Source: Eubacterium sp. (GTDB lineage: Bacteria > Bacillota > Clostridia > Lachnospirales > Lachnospiraceae). Taken from it: 35,206 nucleotides of DNA. Below, piece by piece: positions 16,323 to 25,485 of this stretch (positions within the stretch are counted from its first letter, which is position 1; each line of letters begins with the position of its first letter). The stretch spans positions 1 to 35,206 of the forward strand of contig JAGBBZ010000034.1 of the NCBI GenBank assembly GCA_017938215.1, in the 5' to 3' direction. The translations under genes were made by a program, and so were the position numbers. A model generated the notes under the pieces. It worked only from the letters and a program-made list of their open reading frames with translations. It searched no databases and was not told the origin of the DNA.

Positions 16323-18638
16323 ATGCAGAAGATATTAAAAAAGCGAATTTGGAGAGATTTGAAGGCAAATGGTCCACGGTATTTGGCATTGTGGCTTTTA
16401 ATCGTCATGGGGATGTATCTCATCGTTAGCATGGTGGGAGCTGCGGATACGATTATCATTGGTGGGGAAAGAAATGCTGAGAAATTGTGTCGAGAGGACG
16501 GAGAGTTTCAGGTATTTGTACCATTGACGGAGAAGGAAGAAGAACAGTTGAGAGAACTGGGAATTGTGCTGGAAAAGCAGTTTTATATGGATTATGAAGT
16601 GGAGAAAAAAAGAACGCTTCGCGTGTTGCAGGAGCGGGAAAAGTTAAATCGGTTTGCTGTGGATGATGGAAGCGATAAGCTGAAAGATGGGGAAGCGTTG
16701 TTGGAAAAACGATATGCGGAGGAGCATGCCATCCAAGTGGGCGATCCGTTGGAAGTTGGTGGCAACACACTTACGGTGAAAGGGATTGGTTCCGTGCCGG
16801 ATTATGATGCTCCGATGAAAAACCTTTCCGATGCGTGTGTGGATAGCGAACAGTTTGGGTTGATCTTTGTTAGCGAAGAGGACTATGCAAAGATGAAAAA
16901 AGAAGGGAACCGTACAGAGTCTGAGGAGTATGTGTATGCATATCAGCTGGGAGAGGATGTAACCAATAAGGAAGTCAAGGATGTGCTGAAAGAATTCACT
17001 GTGAGAGCGGAAGACATAGAGGATCCATATTTCCAAGAGTATTGGGAAGAAAATGGAGTGGGAGAGATGATGAAGAATCTGACGCTGTTTTTACCGGCAG
17101 AGGATAATACAAGAATTGGCGCCTCGGCAGAGGATCAGGTTATCAACAAAATGGGCGGCTTGATTGCGGGAGTTATCGTGATGATTCTTATTACCTATGT
17201 AATCTCAGTATTTGTCATTCATGGGATTGATAAAGAAAGCACGGTAATTGGTGCTTTGTACTCCCTTGGTGTGACACGAAAGGATTTGCTGATGCATTAT
17301 GTCATGCTTCCTGTGGTGATTACTTTTTGGGGCGGTGTGGTAGGAACGGTTATTGGTTTTAGTAAGTGGGGTGTTGCCTCACAGTGTGTGGATTGTTATG
17401 GATATTTCTCGATTCCGCAGATGCCTACCGTTTGCTCCGGATACTTGCTTGTGTATGGCATCGTTATGCCACCGGTGGCAGCCATACTCGTGAATACGTT
17501 GGTGATATGGAAACGGTTGTCCCAGCCGGCACTTCGATTGCTTCGAAATGAGCAGAAAAAGAAACCGATGCGACGAAATGTCACGTTAGGAAATATGGGA
17601 TTTGTGGGACGTTTTCGTGTGCGTCAAATGTTGCGGGAAATGCGAACGGGCTTTACGGTGGTGTTTGGTATGTTTGTATCCATGCTTATCTTTATGCTGG
17701 GGTTAAATTGCTATACATTGTGTCAGCACATCAGCGTGGAAAATAAAGCGGATACGAAATATGAATACATGTATACGTACAAATATCCAGACAAGGAAGT
17801 GCCGGATGGTGGTGAGGCGTGTTTTGCTAAGTCGCTGAAGAAGGAAATTCTAGGATATAATCTGGATGTGACATTGATGGGAGTGGAGGAATACAATCCG
17901 TACTTTGATGTGGAGCCAAGAGAGGGACGAGACAAGGTAATTATATCCTCGGCAATGGCGCAAAAATACGGCTTGAAGGAAGGTGACACAGTCGTATTAC
18001 GAGACGAGGAATTGGAGCAGAATTACGCATTTACAGTGGATGGAATTACCCAGTATTCGACGGCATTTTATGTGTTTATGGACATTGATGAGATGCGAGA
18101 AATGTTCGGCGAAGCAGAAGACTATTATAATGTTGTCTTTGCAGATGAGGCGCTTGACATCGAGGCGGGACGACTCTATGCCACTACGAGCAAGGAAGAA
18201 ATCAGTAAAAGTTCCGATGTATTTGTAGAGCAAATGGTGCCATTGATTACCATGACTACGGTGGCATCGACATTGATTTTCTGTGTGGTTATGTATCTGA
18301 TGTTGAAGGTGATGATTGACCGGTCCGCATTTGGAATTGCTTTGGTGAAGATCTTTGGATACCGCGCCAAGGAAATTCGTAAGCTTTACCTGGATGGGAA
18401 TTTCTGTACCATAGCGGTGGGAGCAGCAGTATGCATTCCATTGGCGAAGAAAGGGATGGATATGTTGTACCCGATGCTTGTGTCCAATGTTGCCTGTGGG
18501 ATGAATTTGGCATTTTCATGGAAAATGTATGCCAGTGTGTATGCGGGTGTGATTTTGTTGTATTTTATCATTACGCCACTGCTGGTTCGTCATGTGAAAC
18601 AAATGTTACCTGCGAATGTGCTGAAAAATCGAGAATAA
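16323..18638 (+). CDS. ABC transporter permease with two FtsX modules
   Basis: 771 residues. One helix lies near 20-45, then a large external domain (about 46-275), helices near 277-300, 322-348 and 370-395 (first FtsX module), and a helix near 440-465. A second external domain (about 466-636) precedes helices near 637-660, 690-710 and 730-755 (second FtsX module). This eight-helix layout fits the bacitracin/lantibiotic-resistance and lipoprotein-release type of permease that works with MacB-like ATPases. External domains without extra long insertions make it shorter than many ~1,100-residue Lachnospiraceae relatives. The substrate is unknown; efflux or antimicrobial-peptide defence is an inference from the TetR-ABC-FtsX context. 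Confidence 0.88.
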   Translation: MQKILKKRIWRDLKANGPRYLALWLLIVMGMYLIVSMVGAADTIIIGGERNAEKLCREDGEFQVFVPLTEKEEEQLRELGIVLEKQFYMDYEVEKKRTLRVLQEREKLNRFAVDDGSDKLKDGEALLEKRYAEEHAIQVGDPLEVGGNTLTVKGIGSVPDYDAPMKNLSDACVDSEQFGLIFVSEEDYAKMKKEGNRTESEEYVYAYQLGEDVTNKEVKDVLKEFTVRAEDIEDPYFQEYWEENGVGEMMKNLTLFLPAEDNTRIGASAEDQVINKMGGLIAGVIVMILITYVISVFVIHGIDKESTVIGALYSLGVTRKDLLMHYVMLPVVITFWGGVVGTVIGFSKWGVASQCVDCYGYFSIPQMPTVCSGYLLVYGIVMPPVAAILVNTLVIWKRLSQPALRLLRNEQKKKPMRRNVTLGNMGFVGRFRVRQMLREMRTGFTVVFGMFVSMLIFMLGLNCYTLCQHISVENKADTKYEYMYTYKYPDKEVPDGGEACFAKSLKKEILGYNLDVTLMGVEEYNPYFDVEPREGRDKVIISSAMAQKYGLKEGDTVVLRDEELEQNYAFTVDGITQYSTAFYVFMDIDEMREMFGEAEDYYNVVFADEALDIEAGRLYATTSKEEISKSSDVFVEQMVPLITMTTVASTLIFCVVMYLMLKVMIDRSAFGIALVKIFGYRAKEIRKLYLDGNFCTIAVGAAVCIPLAKKGMDMLYPMLVSNVACGMNLAFSWKMYASVYAGVILLYFIITPLLVRHVKQMLPANVLKNRE

Positions 18639-18648
18639 TGACTTTGAT

Positions 18649-18685
18649 ACAGCGGAGTGACGCAAGGTTGCTCCGCTGTTTTTTG
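18649..18685 (+). terminator. Terminator of the ABC exporter operon
   Basis: ACAGCGGAG (18649-18657) pairs perfectly with CTCCGCTGT (18671-18679), followed by a T-run to 18684. Confidence 0.85.
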
Positions 18686-18688
18686 TTA

Positions 18689-18717
18689 TTGTAATTTATA
18701 GGGAAATCAGATAAACT
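18689..18717 (+). promoter_or_regulatory. Promoter of the giant surface-protein gene
   Basis: TTGTAA (18689-18694), a 17-bp spacer, TAAACT (18712-18717). A leader of about 85 nt follows, with a GAGC/GCTC hairpin possibility but no riboswitch I can name. Confidence 0.45.
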
Positions 18718-18809
18718 AAAAGTATCTATGGATTGAGCGAGAACGGGTGAATGCTCACAAGAACCAACTCAAATGAATCGTAAGAGAAAATTTGGAAGGA
18801 GAAGAGAAA

Positions 18810-21800
18810 ATGAACAAACAAAAGAAACGGGTAAAACGCATACTGAGTTACATCCTAAGTATGGCACTTGTAATGTCCGGACTTATGGTTCCGGGAAATC
18901 AAGCACAGGCGGCAACGGCCGAAGCAGTAAGTGATTTTACCATCACAACTGACGGGGTAGAAAACACAGACTATGCATATGTGGATGGCGTGCTGACTGT
19001 CTTGTCAGAAACCCCAATTACAATTGCAAACACAGATCCGAACACGGCTACGACGAACAAAATTGTTGTAGCAAAGGATGTTTCTGCTAATATTAACCTT
19101 GCAGGAGTGAATATCGATGTATCGAGTACATCAGGTGCTTGTGCATTCAAGATTGCAGATAATAGCACAGGAAATGTAACCATCACCCTTGCAGACGGGA
19201 AAGCAAACACTTTAAAAAGTGGTAGTAAGTGTGCGGGATTGCAGAAGAATGGTACGGGGGATACAATAGGAACCCTTACCATCCAAGGGGGAGAAAACAG
19301 CACAGGATGTCTTACAGCGACCGGCGGCACTTATGGAGCGGGAATCGGAGGCGGTTCTCAAGGAGCGAGTTCTAAAATCACCATAAGCGGAGGAAGCATA
19401 ACAGCGACCGGCGGTAGTTATGGAGCGGGAATCGGAGGCGGTCAGAATGGAGCAGGTTCCGAAATCACTATAAGTGGAGGAAGCATAACAGCGACCGGCG
19501 GTAGTTTAGGAGCGGGAATCGGAGGCGGTACTAAAGGAGCAGGTTCCGAAATCACCATAAGTGGAGGAAGTCTTACAGCGACCGGCGGTAGTTCAGGAGC
19601 GGGAATCGGAGGCGGTCAGAAGGGAGCAGGTTCTGAAATCACCATAAGTGGAGGAACCATAACAGCGACCGGCGGTTCTTTAGGAGCGGGAATCGGAGGT
19701 GGTTATGAAGGAGTAGGTTCTAAAATCACCATAAGCGGAGGAACCATAACAGCGACCGGCGGTAATAGTGGAGCAGGAATCGGAGGCGGTCAGAATGGAG
19801 CAGGTTCTGAAATCACTATAAGCGGAGGTTCTGTGAAGGCTGTTGCAGGTCGGGCGGCGAATAATATTGGTGGTGGTCAAAATAAAGAAGCAGTAATCCC
19901 GACGGATGGTATGGGGAATAATGTATATCTTCTCAAAATTGATAATGAGAATGGTGATGCAATAAAAATTAATAATACAGAGCTTACACCGATCGAGCAT
20001 AATGACGAAAAAAAGGTATATGCTTATGTAAAAGGCATGGACTATACGGTACAGGTGGGTATGAATCAAGCTGTTATGTATAAGTTTATTGAAGCAGCAG
20101 GAGGGTTCTCGTTATTAAGCGATGAAAATATGGATTTTATCGTAACAGGCGGTAGTCATGGTACGGATTACGCATATATTGAACTTGACAAAACACTCTT
20201 TATACTTAATAATAAACCTCTTACAATTGCAAATAAGTCAGGTATGCAAAAAGCAACCAACCAAATCGTAGTAGCAAAGGATGTTTCTGCAAATATCACC
20301 CTTGCAGGAGTCAATATAGATGTATCGGGTACGTTAGGTGCTTGTGCATTCAAGATTGCAGATAACAGCACAGGGAATGTAACCATCACCCTTGCAGATG
20401 GGAAAGCAAACACTTTAAAAAGTGGTAGTAAATGCGCAGGATTGCAGAAGAATGGCACAGGGGACACAATAGGAACCCTTACCATCCAAGGTGGAGAAAA
20501 CAGCACAGGAAGTCTTACAGCGACCGGCGGTAGTTATGGAGCGGGAATCGGAGGCGGTTATGAAGGAGCAGGTTCCAAAATCACCATAAGTGGAGGAACT
20601 ATAACAGCGACCGGCGGTTCTTCTGGAGCGGGAATCGGAGGCGGTCAGAATGGAGCAGGTTCTAAAATCACCATAAGCGGAGGAACTGTAACAGCGACCG
20701 GTGATTATTATGGAGCGGGAATCGGAGGTGGTTATGAAGGAGCGGGTTCCGAAATCATCATAAGCGGAGGGTCTGTCAAGGCTGTTGCAGGTACTAAAGC
20801 GAACCATATTGGTGGTGGATATAAAAAAGAAGCAGTAATTCCGACGGATGGTATTGGCAATCCTGTGTATCCAATGATAATTCATAATGAGAATGGTGAT
20901 GCAATAAAAATTAATAATACAGAGCTTACAATGACAAAGCATAATGGGGAAAAAAAGGTATATGCTTATCTTAAGGGCATGGATTGTACCGTACAGGTAG
21001 GTACGGATGAAGCTGTTATGTATAAGTTTGTTGAAGCGGCAGGAGTGTTCACTTTATTAAGCGATGAAAATATGGATTTTACTGTGACAGGTGGTAGTCT
21101 TGGTACGGATTGTGCGTATAATAAAGATGACGAAACGCTCTACATAGTTAATAATAAGCCTCTTACAATCGCAAATAAGTTAGGGGTGGAAACAACAACG
21201 GACAAAATTGCTGTAGCTAAGAATGTTTCTGCAAATATTACTCTTGCAGGAGTGAATATCGATGTATCGACTACATCAGGTGCTTGTGCATTTAAGATTG
21301 CAGATAACAGCGCAGGCAATGTAACGATTACTCTTGCAGATGGTAAAACCAATATATTAAAGAGTGGTATGTATCGCGCAGGATTGCAGAAGAATGGTAC
21401 GGGAGACATGATAGGAACACTTACAATTCGAGGTGAGGAAAAGGGCACAGGAAGTCTCACGGCGACAGGCGGTAGTTCAGGAGCGGGAATCGGAGGCGGT
21501 TCCGAAGGAGCAGGTTCTAAAATCACCATAAGCGGAGGAACCATAACAGCGAAAGGCGGTTCTTCTGGAGCGGGAATCGGAGGCGGTTCTCGTGGAGCAA
21601 GTTCTGAAATTACCATAAGTGGAGGAAGTATAACGGCGACCGGCGGTTCTTGGGGAGCGGGAATCGGAGGCGGTAATGAAGGAGCAGGTTCCAAAATCAC
21701 CATAAGCGGAGGAACCATAACAGCGACCGGCGGTAGTTCAGGAGCGGGAATCGGAGGCGGTTGCAATGGAGAGGGTTCGGAAATCACCATAAACGAAGGA

Positions 21801-24800
21801 ACTATAACAGCGACCGGCGGTTATTCTGGAGCGGGAATCGGAGGCGGTGCTAATCAAGTGGGAGGAGAGGACAGTTCTTATGGAGCGGGTTCTAAAATCA
21901 CCAGAAGCGGAGGAATTGTAATAGCGACAGGCGGTAGTTATGGAGCGGGAATCGGAGGCGGTGATAAAGGAACGGGTTCCAAAATCACCATAAGCGGAGG
22001 AACCATAACAGCGAAAGGCGGTTCTGAAGGAGCGGGAATCGGAGGCGGCTCTGGTGAGAGCGGAGAGGACAGTTGTAATGGAGAAGGTTCCGAAATCACT
22101 ATAAGCGGAGGAACCATAACAGCGACCGGCGGTTCTTCAGGAGCAGGAATCGGCGGTGGCTCCTCAGGAACGGCTTCTGAAATCACCATAAGTGGGGGGT
22201 CCGTAAAAGCTGTTGCCGGTACGAATGCAAATATGATTGGTGGTGGTCAAAGAAAAGAAGCAGTAATCCCGACGGATGATGAGGGGAATGCTGTGTATCT
22301 TATGGAAATTGATAATACTGCGGGGGCAACGGAGATTACGATTAACGAGAAGGAGTACCCGGTTAAGCACAGCGAGGAGGATAGCAATGTATACGCATAT
22401 CTTCCGGCAAAAACAGGGGCGGAGCCCAATGTGGTAAAAGTAGGTTCCGATACTACGAAGTATTGCTATGATACGACAAATTTGAAGTGGTTGGAAGTGG
22501 CGGCTATTCCGAAAGCGGATGATGAAGTGTTTGTATGTAACGGCACTGCACAGACCTATACACTTGCGCAAAGTGAGTATTATACTATCTCTGATAATAC
22601 AACACAGACTGATGCAGGAACTTATACGGTAACAACGACTTTGAATGATAAAGAGAATACTGTATGGAGTGATGGTACAACAGCAGATAAGGAATACACA
22701 TTTACCATTCGTCATGTGAATGAAAACTCGGATATTATATGTGATGTGTGTGGAGGATATTTTGCTGCAACAGCGATCACGGAAGATGATTGTGAAGAAA
22801 TGGGACTAAGTAGTCATTATATTGGCTATTATGCCATTTCCAATGCCAGCAATCTTATGTGGTTTGCGAAGCAGGTGAATGAAGGAAATACTTCGCTCAA
22901 TGCCGTTTTGACAGAGAATATCGTTGTAAACAGTGGTGATGTTTTGAACTGTAATGGAACAAAAGTGGATGGCTGGATTGACTGGACGCCAATCGGTGAT
23001 GGTGAGTCAAATAATTACACAGGTACATTTGACGGAAATGGAAGAACAATCAGTGGACTTTATTTTAATGATTCCAGTCAGGATTATGTCGGACTTTTCG
23101 GAGGGTTAGAAAGTGGTACGATAAACAATGTTGGTATTGTAAATTCATATATGAATGGACAGAATTATGTCGGTGGTATTTGTGGAAGTAACCTTAGTGG
23201 TACAATCCAAGATTGCTATACGATGAGTATGGTTTGTGGTACTGAAGAAATCGGTGGTATCTGTGGAAATAATCAAGGAAGTCTTCAAAACTGCTACTAT
23301 CTTGGAGAAAACGAGACAGATAACCATGAGGGAACTACATATAAGACGGCAGATGCTTTTGCCAGCGGTGAAGTTGCTTATCTTTTGAATGGTTCTACAT
23401 CCGAAGGCACTCTTTTGTGGGGACAAAATCTGAAAGCAGATGCTTATCCGGTATTTAAAACGGATACCAATACCGTTCATTTTGGTTATAGGCATTGTTA
23501 TAGTAAGGAAAAAACATACGCAAATACAGAGCTTTTCGCGGATATACCAGAGCACGATTGGAAATACGAATTGGATGAAATAAATTCAAATAAAATAACA
23601 ATCTCTTGTGCTACGGAAGGATGTACGGAAGGTGGAACCGTAACGGTTACGGCACCGATTAATGTGAAGTATAGTAGTGTAGCACACGAGGCGACGGTTA
23701 CTGTGGAAACAACAAGTGCTGAAGTTGCCATTGAAACACCAGAGATTACCTACACGTCACTGACAGACGGTGTGGAGCTCGTGGATGGAAAGCCAGTGCA
23801 TGTGGGAACGTACAAGGCAAGCATTACACTAGGAGAAGTGACTGCGTATCAGGAGTTTGCAGTGGAAAAAGCAACACCATACATCGTCGCTGCTCCGGTA
23901 GCAAAGGCAATTACTTATGGAGATACATTGAGCATGTCTACAATAAGTGGTGGTGCGGTGCAGCATAGTGAAACGGAGAATTCTACTGTTACTGGTGCAT
24001 GGAAGTGGAAAGAAGCGACTATAAAGCCAACGGTAGCAGATAGTGGTAAGACAGAATATGCCATGGTATTTACACCAACGGATGCAGATAACTACAACAT
24101 AGTAAATACGAAGATTACTTTGACTGTGAACAAGGCAGAGGTTGCACCAAATAAGCCGGAAAGTACCATGAGTGTTGTATACGGTCAAAAGACGGTAGCA
24201 GCAGTGGAATTGCCGACGGATTGGGTATGGCAGGATGCTGACAAGACAAAGGCGCTGGAAGTAGAAAAAGCAGTAACGGTAACCGCTCTCTATAATGGTG
24301 CTGACAAGGGAAATTATGTAACAGAAAGTGTTATGATTACCATTACCCGTCAGGCTTGTACCCATACATGGGATAATGGTGTTGTGACCAAGGAAGCAAC
24401 AACTACGGAAGCAGGTGAAACAACCTATACATGTACGACGTGTGCAGCAACGAAGACGGAAGATATACCGATGCTTTCAACACCGGCACCAACGGTAACA
24501 CCAACAGCGACACCATCTGTTGTCCAGCCAAGTGCGACGCCGGTGGTAAGTCAGCCGAGTGCAACACCAGTGGTAAGTCAGCCAATTGCAACGCCGGTAG
24601 TGAGTGAGCCAAGCGCGATGCCGAATATGACAGAGCCAGATGATACAGCAAATTCCGTTAAGATTGGTACCAAGTTTGTGGCTGGCAAAGGAAGTAACAA
24701 AGCTACGTATAAAGTAATTGGGAACGGAAAAGTGGAGTACATGGCTCCGATAAGTAAGAAGGTTACCAAGATAACGATCCCGGCTACGATCAAAGCCAAT

Positions 24801-25100
24801 GGTGTTACCTACAAAGTGACATCCATTGCAAAAAATGCCTTCAAGGGATGCAAGAAATTGAAATCGGTAACCATAGGAAAGAACGTAAGTAAAATCGGCA
24901 AGAAAGCGTTTTACGGATGCAAGAAACTGAAGAACGTCATCATCAAGTCGAAGAAGTTGACCACGAAGAAAGTGGGAAGCAAAGCATTTGGTAAGAATGC
25001 AAAGAAGATGACAGTGAAGGTGCCAAAGAAGAAAATGAAGGTGTATAAGAAGATGCTCGTGAAACGTGGCATAAGTAGGAAAGCGAAGGTTAAAAAGTAA
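18810..25100 (+). CDS. Giant secreted repeat-rich cell-surface protein with C-terminal LRR domain
   Basis: 2,096 residues from the ATG at 18810 (GGAAGGAG upstream; a TTG six codons earlier overlaps that site). A signal peptide covers residues 1 to about 36 (KRVKR, ILSYILSMALVMSGLMVPG, ending QAQAA). Three homologous blocks (about 42-441, 442-755 and 756-1225) each have a conserved leader (VAKDVSANITLAGVNIDV, ACAFKIADNSTGNVTITLAD) and then tandem 29-residue GAGIGGG units. After these come GLUG-like motifs near 1400-1500 (YVGGICGSN, IGGICGNNQGS), Ig/MBG-like domains near 1600-1845, a CxHxW/CTTC motif near 1850-1888, and a Pro/Thr linker near 1888-1947. The end is a BspA-type LRR domain rich in lysine (AFKGCKKLKSVTIGKNVSKI). 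No LPXTG is present. The leaders resemble Cthe_2159-type carbohydrate-binding helices; adhesion or polysaccharide binding is inferred. Confidence 0.85.
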   Translation: MNKQKKRVKRILSYILSMALVMSGLMVPGNQAQAATAEAVSDFTITTDGVENTDYAYVDGVLTVLSETPITIANTDPNTATTNKIVVAKDVSANINLAGVNIDVSSTSGACAFKIADNSTGNVTITLADGKANTLKSGSKCAGLQKNGTGDTIGTLTIQGGENSTGCLTATGGTYGAGIGGGSQGASSKITISGGSITATGGSYGAGIGGGQNGAGSEITISGGSITATGGSLGAGIGGGTKGAGSEITISGGSLTATGGSSGAGIGGGQKGAGSEITISGGTITATGGSLGAGIGGGYEGVGSKITISGGTITATGGNSGAGIGGGQNGAGSEITISGGSVKAVAGRAANNIGGGQNKEAVIPTDGMGNNVYLLKIDNENGDAIKINNTELTPIEHNDEKKVYAYVKGMDYTVQVGMNQAVMYKFIEAAGGFSLLSDENMDFIVTGGSHGTDYAYIELDKTLFILNNKPLTIANKSGMQKATNQIVVAKDVSANITLAGVNIDVSGTLGACAFKIADNSTGNVTITLADGKANTLKSGSKCAGLQKNGTGDTIGTLTIQGGENSTGSLTATGGSYGAGIGGGYEGAGSKITISGGTITATGGSSGAGIGGGQNGAGSKITISGGTVTATGDYYGAGIGGGYEGAGSEIIISGGSVKAVAGTKANHIGGGYKKEAVIPTDGIGNPVYPMIIHNENGDAIKINNTELTMTKHNGEKKVYAYLKGMDCTVQVGTDEAVMYKFVEAAGVFTLLSDENMDFTVTGGSLGTDCAYNKDDETLYIVNNKPLTIANKLGVETTTDKIAVAKNVSANITLAGVNIDVSTTSGACAFKIADNSAGNVTITLADGKTNILKSGMYRAGLQKNGTGDMIGTLTIRGEEKGTGSLTATGGSSGAGIGGGSEGAGSKITISGGTITAKGGSSGAGIGGGSRGASSEITISGGSITATGGSWGAGIGGGNEGAGSKITISGGTITATGGSSGAGIGGGCNGEGSEITINEGTITATGGYSGAGIGGGANQVGGEDSSYGAGSKITRSGGIVIATGGSYGAGIGGGDKGTGSKITISGGTITAKGGSEGAGIGGGSGESGEDSCNGEGSEITISGGTITATGGSSGAGIGGGSSGTASEITISGGSVKAVAGTNANMIGGGQRKEAVIPTDDEGNAVYLMEIDNTAGATEITINEKEYPVKHSEEDSNVYAYLPAKTGAEPNVVKVGSDTTKYCYDTTNLKWLEVAAIPKADDEVFVCNGTAQTYTLAQSEYYTISDNTTQTDAGTYTVTTTLNDKENTVWSDGTTADKEYTFTIRHVNENSDIICDVCGGYFAATAITEDDCEEMGLSSHYIGYYAISNASNLMWFAKQVNEGNTSLNAVLTENIVVNSGDVLNCNGTKVDGWIDWTPIGDGESNNYTGTFDGNGRTISGLYFNDSSQDYVGLFGGLESGTINNVGIVNSYMNGQNYVGGICGSNLSGTIQDCYTMSMVCGTEEIGGICGNNQGSLQNCYYLGENETDNHEGTTYKTADAFASGEVAYLLNGSTSEGTLLWGQNLKADAYPVFKTDTNTVHFGYRHCYSKEKTYANTELFADIPEHDWKYELDEINSNKITISCATEGCTEGGTVTVTAPINVKYSSVAHEATVTVETTSAEVAIETPEITYTSLTDGVELVDGKPVHVGTYKASITLGEVTAYQEFAVEKATPYIVAAPVAKAITYGDTLSMSTISGGAVQHSETENSTVTGAWKWKEATIKPTVADSGKTEYAMVFTPTDADNYNIVNTKITLTVNKAEVAPNKPESTMSVVYGQKTVAAVELPTDWVWQDADKTKALEVEKAVTVTALYNGADKGNYVTESVMITITRQACTHTWDNGVVTKEATTTEAGETTYTCTTCAATKTEDIPMLSTPAPTVTPTATPSVVQPSATPVVSQPSATPVVSQPIATPVVSEPSAMPNMTEPDDTANSVKIGTKFVAGKGSNKATYKVIGNGKVEYMAPISKKVTKITIPATIKANGVTYKVTSIAKNAFKGCKKLKSVTIGKNVSKIGKKAFYGCKKLKNVIIKSKKLTTKKVGSKAFGKNAKKMTVKVPKKKMKVYKKMLVKRGISRKAKVKK
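18933..20132 (+). repeat. Homologous block 1 of the giant protein (six GAGIGGG units)
   Basis: The block starts at the DFTITTDG motif and runs to the next copy (DFIVTGGS). It holds six 87-bp units, the first two GAGIGGG codon runs being at 19335 and 19422, exactly 87 bp apart. The leader of about 200 bp around 19060-19260 is nearly the same as in blocks 2 and 3. The block ends with the KAVAGRAANNIGGG and EAVIPTDG segment. Confidence 0.85.
20133..21074 (+). repeat. Homologous block 2 of the giant protein (three GAGIGGG units)
   Basis: Begins with DFIVTGGSHGTDYAY and has the same leader and closing segment as block 1, but only three 29-residue units. The unit-number difference between otherwise close copies points to gain or loss by recombination. 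Confidence 0.85.
21075..22490 (+). repeat. Homologous block 3 of the giant protein (eight GAGIGGG units)
   Basis: Begins with DFTVTGGSLGTDCAY and has eight units. Two of them carry insertions around the sequence GGEDSSYGAGS or SGEDSCNGEGS. It is more diverged than blocks 1 and 2 and closes with KAVAGTNANMIGGG and a degenerate tail near 22490. The end point is approximate. Confidence 0.8.
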
Positions 25101-25117
25101 AAGAATAGGTACAAAAT

Positions 25118-25151
25118 AATAAATCAGGGGTTGACAAATCCCTGATTTATT
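25118..25151 (+). terminator. Terminator of the giant gene with the next promoter's -35 in its loop
   Basis: A perfect 12-bp stem, AATAAATCAGGG (25118-25129) and CCCTGATTTATT (25140-25151), has a 10-nt loop that contains the TTGACA of the sdpR promoter. The T-run afterwards is poor (TTATTGTTATC), so termination may be incomplete. Confidence 0.6.
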
Positions 25152-25159
25152 GTTATCAT
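25131..25159 (+). promoter_or_regulatory. Promoter of the sdpR-sdpI pair
   Basis: Perfect TTGACA (25131-25136), a 17-bp spacer and TATCAT (25154-25159). The -35 is in the loop of the preceding terminator hairpin, and a palindromic operator starts 2 bp after the -10. Confidence 0.82.
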
Positions 25160-25160
25160 A

Positions 25161-25182
25161 CATTTAACAATTAGGTTAAATG
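25161..25182. promoter_or_regulatory. ArsR/SdpR operator
   Basis: A perfect inverted repeat, CATTTAAC (25161-25168) and GTTAAATG (25175-25182), has a 6-bp spacer. It covers the expected transcription start, so the ArsR-type protein encoded next should repress its own operon here. Confidence 0.78.
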
Positions 25183-25209
25183 TTAAATAAAAAGCAAGGA
25201 GGGGAAGAA

Positions 25210-25485
25210 TTGGCACTGCAAAATACGTTAAAGGCACTGGCGGATCCCATTCGACGTGAGATACTCAATCTCTTGCGAGACGGCAAGTTGTCGGCAGGGG
25301 AGATTGGAGATCACTTTGATGTGACAGGAGCGAGCATATCCAGACATTTATCCGTGTTAAAGGATGCGGATTTGATTCGGGATACCCGGGAAGGAAAATT
25401 TATCTTTTATGAATTAAACACCTCTGTGCTGGAGGAGATTATGTTATGGATTACGGATTTGAAAGGGGACGATAACAATGATTAA
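25210..25485 (+). CDS. sdpR: ArsR-family repressor, SdpR-like
   Basis: 91 residues with a TTG start at 25210. AGGAGGGG lies 5 nt upstream, whereas the ATG at 25180 is inside the operator palindrome and lacks a ribosome site. The product is a single winged helix: LKALADPIRREILNLLRDGK then LSAGEIGDHFDVTGASISRH, LSVLKDADLIRDTREGKFIF, and the wing FYEL. No metal-binding ELCVC-type motif is present, so it is not a metal sensor. The start resembles SdpR, the autorepressor encoded with SdpI in Bacillus. It overlaps the next gene by 8 bp. Confidence 0.85.
   Translation: MALQNTLKALADPIRREILNLLRDGKLSAGEIGDHFDVTGASISRHLSVLKDADLIRDTREGKFIFYELNTSVLEEIMLWITDLKGDDNND

Noticed and set aside
18718-18809. Riboswitch in the leader of the giant gene
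   Set aside because: Only a short GAGC/GCTC hairpin could be seen, and none of the conserved cores I know (cyclic-di-GMP, cobalamin, lysine and others) is present.
21140-21790. Minus-strand frame of 216 codons in the giant gene, Pro/Pro-rich
   Set aside because: It is the reverse reading of the Gly-rich 87-bp repeats (GGAGGC read as proline codons). Similar frames recur opposite each repeat block.
19335-22200. Regular repeats that could suggest a CRISPR array or tandem satellite
   Set aside because: The 87-bp period keeps the reading frame and encodes 29-residue protein units. There are no unique spacers between identical short repeats.
25180-25209. ATG at 25180 as the start of the sdpR-like gene
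   Set aside because: That ATG is part of the operator palindrome and lacks a ribosome site. The TTG at 25210 follows AGGAGGGG at normal spacing and gives the usual SdpR N-terminus.
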